DNA of 64,000 nucleotides from the NCBI GenBank assembly GCA_003255025.1, contig QANY01002480.1:192678-256677 (forward strand), written 5' to 3'. A program made the translations under genes and the position numbers. Below are positions 11,260-23,160 of this stretch, in pieces (within the stretch, counting starts at the first letter, position 1; every line of letters begins with the position of its first letter). Under the pieces are notes generated by a model, which was not told the origin of the DNA, did not search any database, and saw only the letters and a list, made by a program, of their open reading frames with translations. The DNA comes from Datisca glomerata (lineage: Eukaryota; Streptophyta; Magnoliopsida; Cucurbitales; Datiscaceae).

Positions 11260-11289
11260 TCGTCCCTACAGACGACGCCAATTGTTGAT
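11260..11289 (-). other. Primer-binding-site-like segment of the Gypsy element
   Basis: Directly inside the 5' LTR the minus strand reads ATTGGCGTCGTCTGTAGG, a form frequently seen just after the 5' LTR in plant Gypsy elements. A duplicated ATCAACA straddles the LTR end, so the exact LTR boundary (11283 or 11290) is uncertain. Confidence 0.5.
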
Positions 11290-12338
11290 TGTTGATGCTC
11301 GGGGGGTTAGATCAGGCTAACTATGTCTCTGATCACTTCTCTCTCCACACCTCCAATGGGGAAACATAAAGTAGGAGACGAAGGAAAGGGGTGGTCTCTT
11401 TTTTACTCATCTGAAGCTTGAGTCAGTAAAGGGATGAAGAAGAGTAAAGTATAGAAGTAGTTGAAAGTTGTTGTGTACCTCTTAAAGTGAATTTATCAGG
11501 ATATTTATAGTGGACGTTGGCCTTAAGGTTGGGCTGATCTTCGTACATTAGTAAACCTCTCCTCCAATGAGGTACATCCTCGATTCATCCCCCGACTTCA
11601 GGCTTCTCTAATTGGCTTGGTGGGGTACGAGGTAACAGATGATGACCTCGAGTATCAGGACAGCCTATCCTTCTATCCCACAATATACTTCCTCGGCCTT
11701 TATTGATCGGCAATATTAAATGTTTATGGTGACACCCTGCTGGCATAGGTTGACTGACTCATTGGGTAGTGGGCTCATACTTTTTCTCATACCCCCATTT
11801 CTTATTGGCCTAGTTGTATTAAATATATACGATGACACCCTGCAAGCTTCTACCTCGACCCAAGTGCTCTATTTGAATTGAGGCGGGAGATATCCTGCCC
11901 TTAAGTCCTTCTCCATTCGGGAACCTCTTTATGCTGGGACTTAGTCAAAACATAAGTTGATTCACACGAGGACCATCTGTGACCCTCGAGATGCTTGGCC
12001 CCGGGGAGGGTAAACTCCGCAAAAGCACTAGGCCTCGGGGTGGGCAGTCTTCCCCGAGGCTTAGGCCCCGGGGTGGGTAAACTTCTTCAAGGCCTAGGCC
12101 CCGGGGTTGATGATATTCTCCAAGGCCTAGGCACCAGGGTAGGTAAGCTTTCCCGAGCTTAGGCTCGATGAGCTTCCCCGAGGTCTAGACCCCGAGGTTG
12201 ATAAGCTTCCCCGAGGCTTAGGCCCTTAGGTCGATAATCTTCGTGACATTTAAAGACTTGTTCAAGAGTATGAAGGTGTTAGTCACATTAATGTGCCCTT
12301 AAATGACTTTTGTACGTGCCCGAAAAATGGGTATAACA
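11290..12338 (-). repeat. 5' LTR of the gag-only Gypsy element
   Basis: On the minus strand it starts TGTTATACCCATTTTTCGGG and ends near ATCAACA. It aligns with 2932-4236 without the hAT-like insertion. A repeated CCCCGGGG / CTTAGGCCCC motif cluster occupies 11995-12220. The plus-strand flank after 12338 is unrelated AT-rich DNA. Confidence 0.8.
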
Positions 12339-12719
12339 ATATTATTTAAAATAACAGTGATTGTTTTTGTTCTCTGATAAATGAATTTGAGTTGCAAAAA
12401 AGAAATGAATTAGAATCAAACTATATGATATTACTAAAATGACTTTTTAAAATAAATGAGCATTATTAATTTCTATACAAAGGAATCATAAATGTAGAAT
12501 CTCATTAATACTTATTTCCTAAGCATCCCAAACAAAGTAGTCAATAAAACCAATCTTGGTTAAAGTTATCGTAAACAATTAAGATGATTATTTAGAATCG
12601 GATTCCACATAAATCTCTTTATGTAGGAATCAAGTAAACATGCCAATAAGTTTATTTTTTGTGTGAATTAAATTCCAAGATTTAAACACTATTGTAGTGT
12701 TATCAATCCTGACAACGTG
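12339..12719. other. AT-rich spacer, nothing recognised
   Basis: This stretch between the Gypsy 5' LTR and the CACTA left end has no open frame or repeat of note. A weak inverted pair (GGAATCATAAATG near 12480 and ATGTAGGAATC near 12620) could be a decayed MITE, but I cannot support it. Confidence 0.4.
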
Positions 12720-12739
12720 AATCGCTACAAGAAAATGGT

Positions 12740-12990
12740 CTTTTAACGACCAAACTTTTAGCCACGAAGTTAAATTCATGGCTAAAAGCCTTTTTTAATG
12801 ACCAACATTTTAGTTGGTCGCTAAAGATTGGAAAACCACCCAGGAGAAAACACGAGGGTGTGCAGCAAGTATTTTGTGGGCTTCTACCGATGAAAATTTG
12901 AATTCATCGGTAAAAGTTTTATTTTTATCAACCAAATTATAAATTGGTCGGTAAAGGTCTACTTTTGCTGAAAAATTAAATAATTCATCG
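12740..12990. repeat. CACTA left subterminal palindromes
   Basis: Four consecutive imperfect palindromes are visible: 12755-12788 (CTTTTAGCCACGAA with TTCATGGCTAAAAG), 12800-12819 (GACCAAC with GTTGGTC), 12885-12911 (TACCGATGAA with TTCATCGGTA) and 12931-12948 (ACCAAATT with AATTGGT). Each is close to TTGGTCGSTAAAAG. Subterminal repeats of this kind are where the CACTA TnpA-type protein binds. Confidence 0.7.
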
Positions 12991-13009
12991 TAAAAGGTTT
13001 CCACAAAAA

Positions 13010-13173
13010 TGATGTCGTTTTGTTGGAGGAATAAAACTCTCTCATTCCCCTCTGTTTCCCCCACCCTGTGCAGAGCTCCCTCCCTCTCACCCCCTCGATT
13101 GAGAGAGCTCCACCTTTACCGTTTGTTGCCGAGTTATCCCCCTTCTTCTTCTTCATTTTTTGTCACCAAGGTT
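13010..13173 (+). other. Candidate non-coding first exon of the CACTA transposase gene
   Basis: A C/T-rich segment (CTCCCTCCCTCTCACCCCCTC) ends in AGGTTTAGGTAAGTAAA, a strong plant splice donor at about 13174. The first acceptor that fits lies at 14371-14377 (TTTACAG), just upstream of the transposase start. This implies a 1.2-kb leader intron. It is a prediction from splice-site shape only. Confidence 0.45.
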
Positions 13174-14377
13174 TAGGTAAGTAAACCTCTTCCTTCTTCT
13201 TCTTTTTCAACCATTCATTTTTCATATTAAAAGCTAGAGCTTTGCGTGGTTTTTTGAGAAATTGATACTTGGGGTCCCGAATGTTTGAAGTTATTTTCAT
13301 TTTGGAGGTTCTGCAGGTATGTATAAACACAATTTTGTTCATTTTTTGGTTTATTTGGTATGAGAACTAGAAAGTTTGAGTTATTTTTTGTATGGTTTTG
13401 TGCAATTTTGGAGTTTTCTAAAATTGTGTGTTTTTGTCTATGAAGTATGTAATCTTAAGATTCTACAAAGTCTATTTTTTCCTCTTTATCCTCGTTTGCT
13501 TCTACCTCACTATCACTGCAAATTTGGCCTCAACACCATTTTTTATCATAATAAATTCTCCTTCATCCTAACACTGAATGATCCTCTATCATTGTTCGAT
13601 TTCTACAACAACATATTATGATTTTTCTTAATCTCTATTAATTGGGAAGTTCATTAGCAATCTGAGCACACACATATTTGTCTGCAAATCTCCACCTGTT
13701 TATGCAAACGAAAAGAAACAATAGTATCACAATGGCATAACATACACACTCTTTTCTTGCATGACCCCATTTGCTTACTAGCTAATAATGATGATAAATG
13801 GAAGGGTATGGAAAATAAAGAAATAATAGCATACTTAGTTTATTCTTCTCTAGCTTTTTATACTAAAGGTTTGGTAAACTTCTAGTTAAAAGAAATCAAG
13901 TTTTAATGGGAAATGAACTATACTTGGAGGCAAAAAAAACTCTTGTCCAAATAAAAATTGTGTCCATGGTTATTGTCTAAGCAGGAATTCTAGTCAAAGA
14001 TGTATTAAGTTAAGATTTCTTCCATGTATAAGGCTACAACCAGACTTTTAAAGAAAATCTTCAATTTTAGAATCTACATGAGACTTCATATGAGGAGAAG
14101 TTATGGATTCAAGTAAACAAACCATAGATGTGGACCTATCATGTGCCATAGGCTAAATATAATACTCATAAACACAGTATAACACAAACTCATTTTAGTG
14201 ATCTAAAGAAAAATATGTGAACATAACCCTTCTATTTATAACTATTTTCTTTTATCATGCACTTGAATCGTCTTTGTTTTTTATTTCTATTTCCCTCTTA
14301 ATTAACTTTAAATTTTAATCTCTTTAATTTAGGGATATTTTGTTGATAGTTTTTGTAAATAGTTATTTAATTTACAG

Positions 14378-17300
14378 AGTGACGAAAATGGACAAGAGTT
14401 GGATAAAAATTCTAATAGATTGTCCAATGAGTATATTGATGGTATTTCATAGTTTATGAACATGGCCAGTAATTATCTTAATGTAGATGGAAAAACTCGT
14501 TATCCATGTAAAAAAATATATTAATTCAAGACAATTATCTTTAATAGAAGTTAAAATGCATTTGTGTCAATATGAATGGCATTAAGCTATGATCGTTGGG
14601 TGTTTCATGATGAAGAGATACAAAGATATCACCATTCACCAAATATCGAGATGAATAATACTACATCTCACCTTGGTGGTGGTGATGATGTTGATGTTGG
14701 TGATGAGATTAGAGAAATGTTAGATAACATGTGTGATTTTGTTGGGATGGAGATGAATGGTGAACCAGTTGGATAGGATAATATTGATAGAATAAATCTA
14801 AAATGTGGAGACGTTAGATAGATTTAGTGATTTGTTTAGTGAAGTCAAATAATAACTTTATCCTGGTTGTCAAAAGTATATTTCACTATCTTTTTATTGC
14901 GAAGTTGATGCATATCAAAGTACTAAATCATTGGAGCAATAAGTCATTTGAACAATTACTTGAAGTTTTAAATGGTTCTCATCCAGTAGGCTAAAAAATT
15001 CTAGCCTCTTACAATGAAGCCAAAAAAATTGAGAGATTTAGGGTTATGATTGTGCTTTATTCTGAAAAAAGAATGAAGGAAAAGACAAATATCCTGAATG
15101 TGGTGAACCAAGATATAACATGGATGATGAGAAGGGTGAGAAAGTTCCCCCAAAAAGTTTTGTGTCACTTTCCTATTATAACCAGACTTCAGAGATAGTT
15201 CAAGTCAAAATACACATCGTCTGGTATGAGATGGCACAAGAAGAAACCTGTCAATGTTAAAGGTCTATTGAGACATCATGCTGATTCAGAAGGTTGAAAG
15301 GATTTTGATAAGCAATATAGTTTATTTGTAGAAGATGTTCAAAATGTAAGATTAGGACTTGCAACGGATGGATTTAATCCATCAAGAAATATGAGCAACT
15401 CATATAGCATGTGACCAGTCATATTAGTACCTTATAACCTCCCTCCATGAAAGTGTATGAAAGAGAACCGTTCTTTATGATGTCGTTACTAATTTTTGGT
15501 CCAAGATCACTTGATAAAGATATTGATGTGTATTGCATCCATTGATAGATGAATTAAAACAATTGTGAGATGGGATGCAAACGTTTGATGTTACTTCTGG
15601 GTAATCTTTTTCTATGCATGTTCTTGTGTTATGGACAATTAATGACTTTCTAGCGTATTGAGATTTGTCTGGTTGGAGCACAAAAGGGTACTTAGCATCT
15701 CCTGTTTGCAATGAAGATGCATCTTCGTTGAGGTTGCGAAGTAGAATATGTTACATGGGACATCAGCGATATTTTCAGATGGTTTTGCATCAAACATATC
15801 ACGATGTATCAACCAAGCTGAAGGTAAGGTTTTGGGATTGAAAAGTCAAGATTGTCATGTTTTATTGCAAAGACTTTTACCAGTCGGGATTCGTGGTTTA
15901 TTGCGTAAGGATGTGTGCACTGCTTTGTTTTAGTTGTCTAACTACTTCAAAGAATTGTGCTAAAAAACACTTAACACTAAAGACTTGGATTTTCTTAGAG
16001 ACGGAGTAAGTTTGATCCTGTGTAAGTTAGAAATGATATTCCCCCCAACTTTCTTTGATTTTATGGTACATTTGGCAGTTCATTTACTATAAGAAGTGAA
16101 ATTGTGTGTTCTTGTTTATAGTTGGATGTACCCAATTGAAAGTTATGTCTCTCAACTTTTCCTTTACTTATCCATCAAATATTTCATGCACAATGTAATT
16201 GTTGGACAGGAGTTTGCGTACACTTAAACAATATGTTAGAAACAAAGCTCGTCTAGATGGTTTGATTACAGAAGCCTACATTGTTAATGAGTTGTCGACT
16301 TTTTGCTCATTGTATCTCCGTGGCGTTGAAACAAAATTCACGCAGAATGAGAGGAATGATAATGAGTACTTTGACAAACTAAATGAGAGGTCAATATCTG
16401 TCTTCACTCAACGAGCTCGTCCAATTGGTGGTAAGAAAATAGTTCAGCTTTCGAAACAATAATTAGAGATTGCCCAATGGTATGTGCTGAATAATTGCGA
16501 TGAGCTACAACCTTACTTAGTGTAAGTAAATCAATAACATTATTAAATCTAGTTTTCAATGGCTATTTTTTGTCACAAATCATTAAAATAAACTGATTGA
16601 TATGTGTAGAGAGCACATGAGAGAATTAAATAGAGTTAGTCAGGTTGACTTAAGTTCAAGACATCGAAACCAATTCCCTGAATGGTTTCGAATTTGGGTA
16701 TGTGTATATATTTGACTAAATATATATCAATAAAATTAGTACGGAAGTAACTACTACTTTTGTTATTTTTATTAGATCAATGAGTTGCGCCGTCAAGGGT
16801 CATTAGAAGCCACATAGGATTATATGATTTAGCATTTGGTCTAGATAATCATGTTAGGTCATATTCTGGTTGTATTGTCAATGGCATTCCATATCATAAT
16901 ATAGATCATGATCATCACCGAGCAACCAAAATAGTGGCTTAGTAGTTCTAAGAGAACATGATGGAGAAGAGATTGAATTTTTTGATAGGTTAAAAGTAGT
17001 ATGTACGAGAAACAAAAGTTATGTCATGTAGATGTGAATGGTTTGACATTTATGCAAAAAGAAATAGAGTGAAGAGAGATTTTGGTTTCACTTGTGTAAA
17101 TGTGAGCCAAACTTGGTATGAAAATGAGCATTTTATTCTCGCATCTCAAGCACAACAAGTCTTTTATGTTGATGATTACAAATTTGGAGTCAATTGGAAA
17201 GTTGTACAAAAGGTTCAACATAGACATTTGTAGGATGTTCCTGAGATATAACAAGATAAAGTCGTAGGGTCTACTAAAATAACATTGCCATCCATCGATC

Positions 17301-17494
17301 TAGATGAGTCAGAAACGATGTAATTTTGCAGGCATAACGTGGAACCTTCTAAATATATGCAAATGTTATTGGAGTAGTAGATAGTAATATCGAAGATATA
17401 GATTTTATTGATGATGATAACAATGAAGATGACACTTTGGTTAATTATGGTGACGATTTAGAGGATATTATACCAAGTGACGATGATATGGATT
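14378..17494 (+). pseudogene. CACTA tnp2-type transposase gene (TNPD-like), broken
   Basis: A start at 14388 (MDKSWI) follows a splice acceptor. One base later in frame comes LSNEYIDGIS, then a zinc-finger-like start, then YDRWVFHDEE. From about 15250 the plus strand reads LLRHHADSEG, DKQYSLFVEDVQNVRLGLA, TDGFNPSRNMSNSYSM and VPYNLPP, all signature pieces of the plant transposase tnp2 family (PF02992). DUF4218-like sequence follows at 16199-16460 (LKQYVRNKARLDGLITEAYI). DUF4216-like sequence follows at 17021-17240 (ANVSQTW/FILASQAQQVFYVDD region). An acidic tail ends in DDDMD and a stop at about 17494. At least a dozen stops and frameshifts interrupt it. It is recognisable, but cannot make a full protein. 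Confidence 0.88.
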
Positions 17495-17873
17495 GAATTT
17501 TAAAGTAACGGTGAGTCTGTTAGCGTAAAATATTCGTTCATTTATTCTCTTAACTTGCTTTGATTTATTTTGTAAGCAATAACATGTTTAGGATCTTCAT
17601 TCATGCCACTTATCTTTATGCATGTTAATGTCTCCTAGAAGAAATATCTTCTTCCAAATCTAGATATTGCTGTAGGATCTTCTACTGATGAAGATGGTTC
17701 CCAAACAGGTATATGCACTTTGTAATAGTTCTTATTATAATGGTTTCTTATTCTTTGTTTTGTTGTGGAGGCTTCACCTTCTTTGGGGAGTGTGAGGTTA
17801 GTGAGCCAGTTTAGAAAATTACCAATCGATACCCCTCCTCCCGATGTTGTTAGACTTGTTGGACATTGGACCG

Positions 17874-18066
17874 TCCAATTCAACCTTGAGATTGTTCCAA
17901 TTCAACCTTGAGATTGTTCCAATTCCACCTTGAGATTGTTCCAATTCAACCTTGAGATTGTTCCAATTCAACCTTGAGATTGTTCCAATTCAACCTTAAT
18001 TCAACCTTGAGATTGTTCCAATTCAACCTTGAGATTGTTCCAATTCAACCTTGAGATTGGTCCAAT
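17874..18066. repeat. 22-bp tandem repeat (CCAATTCAACCTTGAGATTGTT)
   Basis: About eight copies of a 22-bp unit run head to tail with one partial unit near 17992-18000. Copies are nearly identical, so expansion is younger than the surrounding decay. The period is not a multiple of three, so it breaks any frame. It lies between the two CACTA genes, probably in the first intron or leader of the second. There are no unique spacers, so it is not a CRISPR array. Confidence 0.9.
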
Positions 18067-18817
18067 TCCACTTCGTACGACAATTCATACCACTTCAATA
18101 TGAGGGTTAGTCCAATGTGACTGAATAATTTCTTGTAGTTATAATTGATAGGCTACAGGTAATAATGATACATCTATTTATTATTATATTTTCTTTGTTA
18201 CGTGACTGATAGTAAAAGATTAGTGCATGTCTATTTTACTTTTGAATCAACTAGTAATGTTGTGATCGATTGGATTAGATTTGAAGCAGCGAGGATACAA
18301 GTACACACTGCATAGACATTATAAAAAATTTAAAGATTCAATAGTAGCACGACGACATTCTTATAATGGTGTATCACATGATGATTGAGATTGACTATGC
18401 ATAGTTTGGGAGACGGAGAAGTTTAGGGTGATTCCTATTATCAAAGCTTATATATTACACTTTGATTATTTAACTAATTATTTCAATCATAAAACTCATT
18501 TATTATATACACGCTCAAAAATTTAATCCCAAAACCGTCAAAACCTTCCATACAATCATAATGGAGGGAATGTATATTTTCTTGATCATCAATTTCGTGA
18601 GGTGAATTAAAATAATTTTTAGTACTCTTTATAATGTTTAGTGTATAATAATTAATGACTCAACTTTTGTTGCATTTTGGATAGTAAGCTTCAACTGGGG
18701 TAGCACCTACTAGAATTGAAATATTTTACAACAAGCATTTCAATGCTAAAAAGTTGGTAGAATGATATAAAAAGATATGTGAGTAATCCCTCTAAAATAT
18801 TCTGATTGACAATAATG

Positions 18818-20625
18818 TTAGTTTCAATGTGTGTGTTGTGGGGTTTATCACTTTGTATCTGAGCCTGCTAGATACTTTTTGAATACTTTCTGATTGATGC
18901 TCATTGTCTAATAAAATTGTTAGTTTCAGTTTGTATAGGTGTGAGGGGCTTATTACTTTGTATCTGAGCGTGTTAGATGATTTTTGAATATTTTCTTATT
19001 GATACTCCTTATCTAATAATATTGTTGGTTTTAGTGTATGTGGGTGTGGGGGGAGGGCTTATTACTTTGTATTTGAACGTGCTAGATGATTTTTGAATAT
19101 TTTCTTATTGATGCTCATTGTCTAAAGATAATAGATTTAGTTTCAATGTGTGTGGGGGTTCACTTTATATTGAGCGTGATAGATGTTTTTTGAATACTTT
19201 CTGATTGATGCTCATTGTCTAATAATATTGTTAGTTTCAATGTGTGTGTGTGTGAGTTGGGGCTTATCACTTTGTATCTAAACATGCTAGATGATTGTTG
19301 AATACTTTCTGATTGATGCTCCTTGTCAAAAGATACTAGTGTTAGTTTCAATGTGTGTGTGTGAAAGGGGGGTTATCACTTTATATTTAAGTGTGCTAGA
19401 TGTTTTTTGAATACTTTCTTATTGATGCTCCTTGTCTACTAATATTGTTAGTTTTAGTGTGTATGGGTGTGAGGGGGGCTTATCACATTATATCTGAGCG
19501 TGCTAGATGATTTTTAAATACTTTCTGATTGATACTCATTGTCTAAAGATAATAATATTATTTTTTTAATGTGTGTGTGGGGGAGGAGGTTATCACTTTG
19601 TATTTGAGCATGTTATATGCTTTTTGAATACTTTTTAACTGATGCTCATTGTCTAATAAAATTGTTAACTTCAGTGTGTATGGGTGTGGGGGGCTTATTA
19701 CTTTGTATCTGAGCGTGTTAGATGATTTTTGAATACTTTCTTATTGATGCTCCTTATCTAATAATATTGTTAGTTTTAGTGTGTTTGTTGGTGTAGGGGG
19801 AGGGCTTATCACTTTGTATCTGAGCGTGCTAGATTATTTTTGAATATTTTTAATTGATGCTCCTTGTCTAAAGATAATAGTGTTAGTTTCAATGCGTGTG
19901 GGGGGGTTATCACTTTATATTTGAGTGTGCTAGATATTTTTGAATACTTTATTATTGATGCTCCTCGTCTGATAATATTATTAATTTTAATGTGTGTGGG
20001 TGTGATTTGGAGCTTATCACTTTGTATCTGAACGTGCTATATGATTGTTGAATACTTTCTTATCGATGCTCCTTGTCTAAAGATACTAGTGTTAGTTTCA
20101 ATGTGTGCGTGTGGGGGTGGGGGGTTATCACTTTGTATTTGACCGCGCTAGATGTTTTTTGAATACTTTCTGATTGATGCTCATTGTCTACTAATATTGT
20201 TAGTTTTAATGTGTGTGGGTGTGAGGGGGGCTTATCACTTTGTGTCTGAGCATGCTAGATGATTCTTGAATACTTTCTGATCGATACTCATTGTTTAAAT
20301 ATAATAATGTTAGTTTTTAATGTGTGTGTAAGGGGTTATCACTTTGTATTTAAGTGCGCTAGATGTTTTTTGAATACTTTCTGATTGATGTTCATTGTCT
20401 AATAATATTGTTAGTTTCAGCGTGTGTGGGTGTGGAGAGAAGGGCTTATCACTTTGTATCTGAGCGTGCTAGATGATTTTTGAATACTTTCTGATTTATG
20501 TTTCTTATCTAAAGAGAGTAGTGTTAGTTTTAATTAATTTTTTAGGGGGGTAGGGGGAGTTATCACTTTGAATCGGATTTTGCTGGATATTTTTTCAATA
20601 CTTTCTGATTGATTAATATATTTAT
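18818..20625. repeat. ~105-bp minisatellite, about 17 copies, inside the CACTA second gene
   Basis: Each unit reads GTTAGTTTCAATGTGTGTGG, a G-rich run, CTTATCACTTTGTATCTGAG, CGTGCTAGATGATTTTTGAA, TACTTTCTGATTGATGCTC and ATTGTCTAATAATATT. Unit starts fall near 18820, 18922, 19024, 19135, 19228, 19340, 19446, 19555, 19664, 19769, 19881, 19978, 20091, 20198, 20308, 20410 and 20522. Length differences come mostly from the GT/G tract. Two unit types alternate, one ending in TCTAATAATATT and one in TCTAAAGATAATAG, which points to a ~210-bp higher-order unit in part of the array. Confidence 0.9.
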
Positions 20626-21159
20626 GTTAAATTTAGCTCATTGAGATGTTACAGGAACACACGTGTGCTTTACGGGATGAGTCTATTACTGAGGATGCCA
20701 CTCCTCGCTCTGAATAAGAGATAGTTGAAGAAGTCATCAGGTGAAATAAAGGTCTTGGACATGAAGCACCACCGACATCTTCCAAGAAAGAGTGCCAAGT
20801 TGAAATATAGAATTAAAGAAATAAATAAAGTCGATGGAGAGTCAACTACAAAACTTACTCATTTGGGCTCGTCAAAATGGTTCTCCACCTCCTGATGAGG
20901 ACTCAACAACAGAAACATGAGGTTCAAAATATTTGTTTAGTTTTGTAGTTGTAACATCAAGTTTTAAATAGTCTCTTTTTTTGATATATTTGTGAACTAA
21001 ATTATGTAGTAAATTATGATTCGACGATTATGTAATGAACTACTACTAATTTGTTACATTACATATATTAATGATTAGTATATATATTTCTTAGAAAAAT
21101 ACCGGGTTTGATAAATTTTCTTATAATATTAATTACTATCACAAGTGTATTATTTACAT

Positions 21160-21445
21160 TCTGAAAATATAAAATTTGGTCGCAAAAAATATTTCGTGAC
21201 AACAAAAATTGGTTGCAAAAGAGTTTAGACGACGAATAGAAATATTGGAGACAAAAATGTTTGTACAACGAAATTTTTTGTGGTCGCAAAAATCACAAAA
21301 GGTCTAACGTAACGAGTTTCATTTTTCGTCACGAAAGCAATGAGGTTACAACAAACATATATTCGTCGCGTTAGACCTTTCGTGATCAAATTTAGAAGTT
21401 TTAGCGACAAAAATATTGGTCGCTAAAACTTTATCTCTTGTAGTG
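21160..21445. repeat. CACTA right subterminal region and TIR
   Basis: Repeated TTGGTCGCAAAA / TTTTAGCGACAAAAA motifs match those of the left end. AGGTCTAACGTAACGAG (21299-21315) and its inverted partner CGTCGCGTTAGACCT (21365-21379) form a large hairpin. The element closes with TTGGTCGCTAAAACTTTATC and TCTTGTAGTG. Confidence 0.75.
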
Positions 21446-21448
21446 AAT

Positions 21449-22970
21449 ATAATAATTTGTTTACTATAAATATTGTATAAAACTTAAATATAAACTTTGT
21501 AAAGAAAAAATTATTACTCTCTGGACATTAACAAGTGGAAAAGGGAAACCATGGCAACAAACTCAGGATGCTTCCTTTTCCTTTTTGAGACAAATTAAAC
21601 ACACAAAACTTTCTTCTTGGGGAAAAATAATTAACAATCAAAATTTGATCATAAAAATTTGGAATACATCATTTTCATCTTGGATAACCTTTTGCACCAA
21701 TCATGACCGCACGATAGATATAATTGGGTGAGTATTTGCAGCCAAAAAAATATTGGGGAACAATGAGTGAGCACTGCGATAATTAGTGCTACTAATAGTT
21801 TTTTGTTTTGTGAAAGTTAACTTTGAATCAGATAACAAAATGATCTATACAAAGAGTTTGAAGTAACATGTCAGTCATATATATGTGGCAAATTTGAGTT
21901 AATTATGTGAAACATAATTGCTTTTATTATAAAATCAAGTAAAAATTTGTTAGAAAAGAAGTCAATTATAAATTAATCAACACCTTGACAAGAAGTCAAT
22001 AATTAGTGGGATTTATTATTTTCCACCTTCCTAGGAAGAGGGTGATGGTTTATTTTCCCAGGCTTGAATAAGACAGTCAACTATATTGTCCCAACAAGAT
22101 TGCTAATTTCCCTCACACACCTCTATCATATCACTTTATCCATGCATGTCCATCAATAATTAGACTATAAAATCCTAATATTTTGTTTTTATGTAAGTAA
22201 TTCAAGTTTTATTTTACTAAAAAATTATCACTTTATTTCATGAAACTAAAAAAATATATAATTTCATGTCACATGTATTATGAAATTATAACAGAGATAA
22301 TAGATCATATTTTACACACCATCTCGTTATTCTTTTTTTAACATCTATCTTGATATCTTCTTTATTTTATATGACATTTCACACGTGAAGTTTATCCATC
22401 TACTCAGCACAATAATAAGGATAAAAATGAATCATTTTAATTTTTAACAATTTTTTTTCTTTCATTTTTCTTATATACTTTTGCTATCATTTTTCTTTTC
22501 TTTTAATGTCTTATCCAAATCTCTATCAAAAATATAAGTTGGGTTGACGTAATTGATTAAGTTTTTACACTCATACCTAAGAGTTCATGGATTCATCTTC
22601 ATTTTTCAGAGAGTTTGTAGTGTAACTATGACCCCCAAAAATTACACATCAAGAAAAACCTGCTACTTGGACAAAACTATACATAACGCAAAACGCATAT
22701 TAATTCAACAAAAATCATTATAATTGATTTGAAATAATTTCTTTTCTAAAAAAAATAGCTAGCCTTAAAATCTTTGATAGGAGCGTGTGGTAAACGCATT
22801 GACGAAGACCGTGAAAGTAAATCGAAAAGAACAAAGAAGATGATTGATGGCGGAGTGTATTTAATTACTCAATAATAATAATAAGTAATAATAGTAAAGC
22901 ATAAAATTATGGATTTCTTAATGAAGTTTTTAATTATTGGGAACCGACAAGATGTTGGGAGGTTATAATT
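21449..22970. other. AT-rich intergenic DNA, nothing recognised
   Basis: There is no open frame with domain character, no repeat of note and no element terminus here. Several cis-motif-like words occur but without clustering. Confidence 0.5.
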
Positions 22971-22974
22971 AAAG

Positions 22975-23160
22975 TTGTCCCCACGAGTGCGTGCTAGCTG
23001 TCCCACGTGTTCCCCCTCCTTCACGAAAAACATCACCCAATAATACCAATATCACTCATAAATGGTGGGACCCACTTCCCCGGTTCTCTTCTCTCTTTCC
23101 CATCCCCTGACTGCCCGTACGAGGTCGCTTCCCATGTGATGCTCACGTGAACTATGCCCC
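22975..23160. promoter_or_regulatory. ACGTG/TCP-motif patch 2
   Basis: CACGTG occurs at 23004-23009 and 23144-23149, GTGGGACCCAC at 23065-23075, and a CCCATGTGATG variant at about 23131. The patch is C/T-rich within AT-rich DNA. It resembles patch 1 in containing the GGTGGGWCCCACTTCCC string, although the rest does not align. No adjacent gene is visible. Confidence 0.35.

Larger units (their letters stand above)
2932..12338 (-). mobile_element. Gag-only Gypsy (Tat-like) LTR retrotransposon with nested insertions
   Basis: Homologous LTRs bound the element (about 2932-4236 and 11290-12338), and both start on the minus strand with TGTTATAC. Reading the minus strand: 5' LTR, PBS-like segment, gag split by a later insertion, then tandem repeats and the 3' LTR. 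No protease, RT, RNase H or integrase sequence is present between gag and the repeat field, so it is a non-autonomous gag-only element. Without the two insertions it is about 5.4 kb. The Gypsy gag pattern and tandem repeats next to the 3' LTR fit the Tat lineage. No clean target-site duplication is visible, because the left LTR is truncated at its outer end. Confidence 0.8.
17628..20830 (+). pseudogene. CACTA second gene, Transposase_24 type (TNPA-like), broken
   Basis: A possible start is ATG 17628 (MSPRRNIFFQ). From about 18270 the plus strand reads KYTLHRHYKKFKDSIVARR, then GVSHDD, then QPYNHNGG-like sequence near 18535 and TGVAPTRIEIFYNKHF near 18695. These are the ordered blocks of the plant Ptta/En/Spm protein (PF03004). 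The C-terminal block resumes at about 20640 (EMLQEHTCALRDES, then a GLGHEA motif near 20755). Between the two lies the ~105-bp minisatellite array, probably in an intron. Stops occur within the blocks. The family binds subterminal repeats and is needed for CACTA transposition. Confidence 0.78.
12723..21445 (+). mobile_element. CACTA (En/Spm) DNA transposon with both ends and TSD
   Basis: The left end is CGCTACAAGAAAATGG, a CACTA terminus with one change in its first bases. The right end is TCTCTTGTAGTG, the reverse complement of CACTACAAGAGA. The flanking trinucleotide AAT is duplicated (12720-12722 and 21446-21448), as CACTA elements require. The 8.7 kb contain subterminal inverted repeats, a pyrimidine-rich 5' exon, a broken tnp2-type transposase gene and a broken Transposase_24-type gene, in the order usual for plant CACTA elements. 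It is non-functional from frameshifts and stops. Confidence 0.92.

Noticed and set aside
17874..18066. CRISPR-like direct repeats
   Set aside because: Copies are head to tail without unique spacers, in plant DNA.
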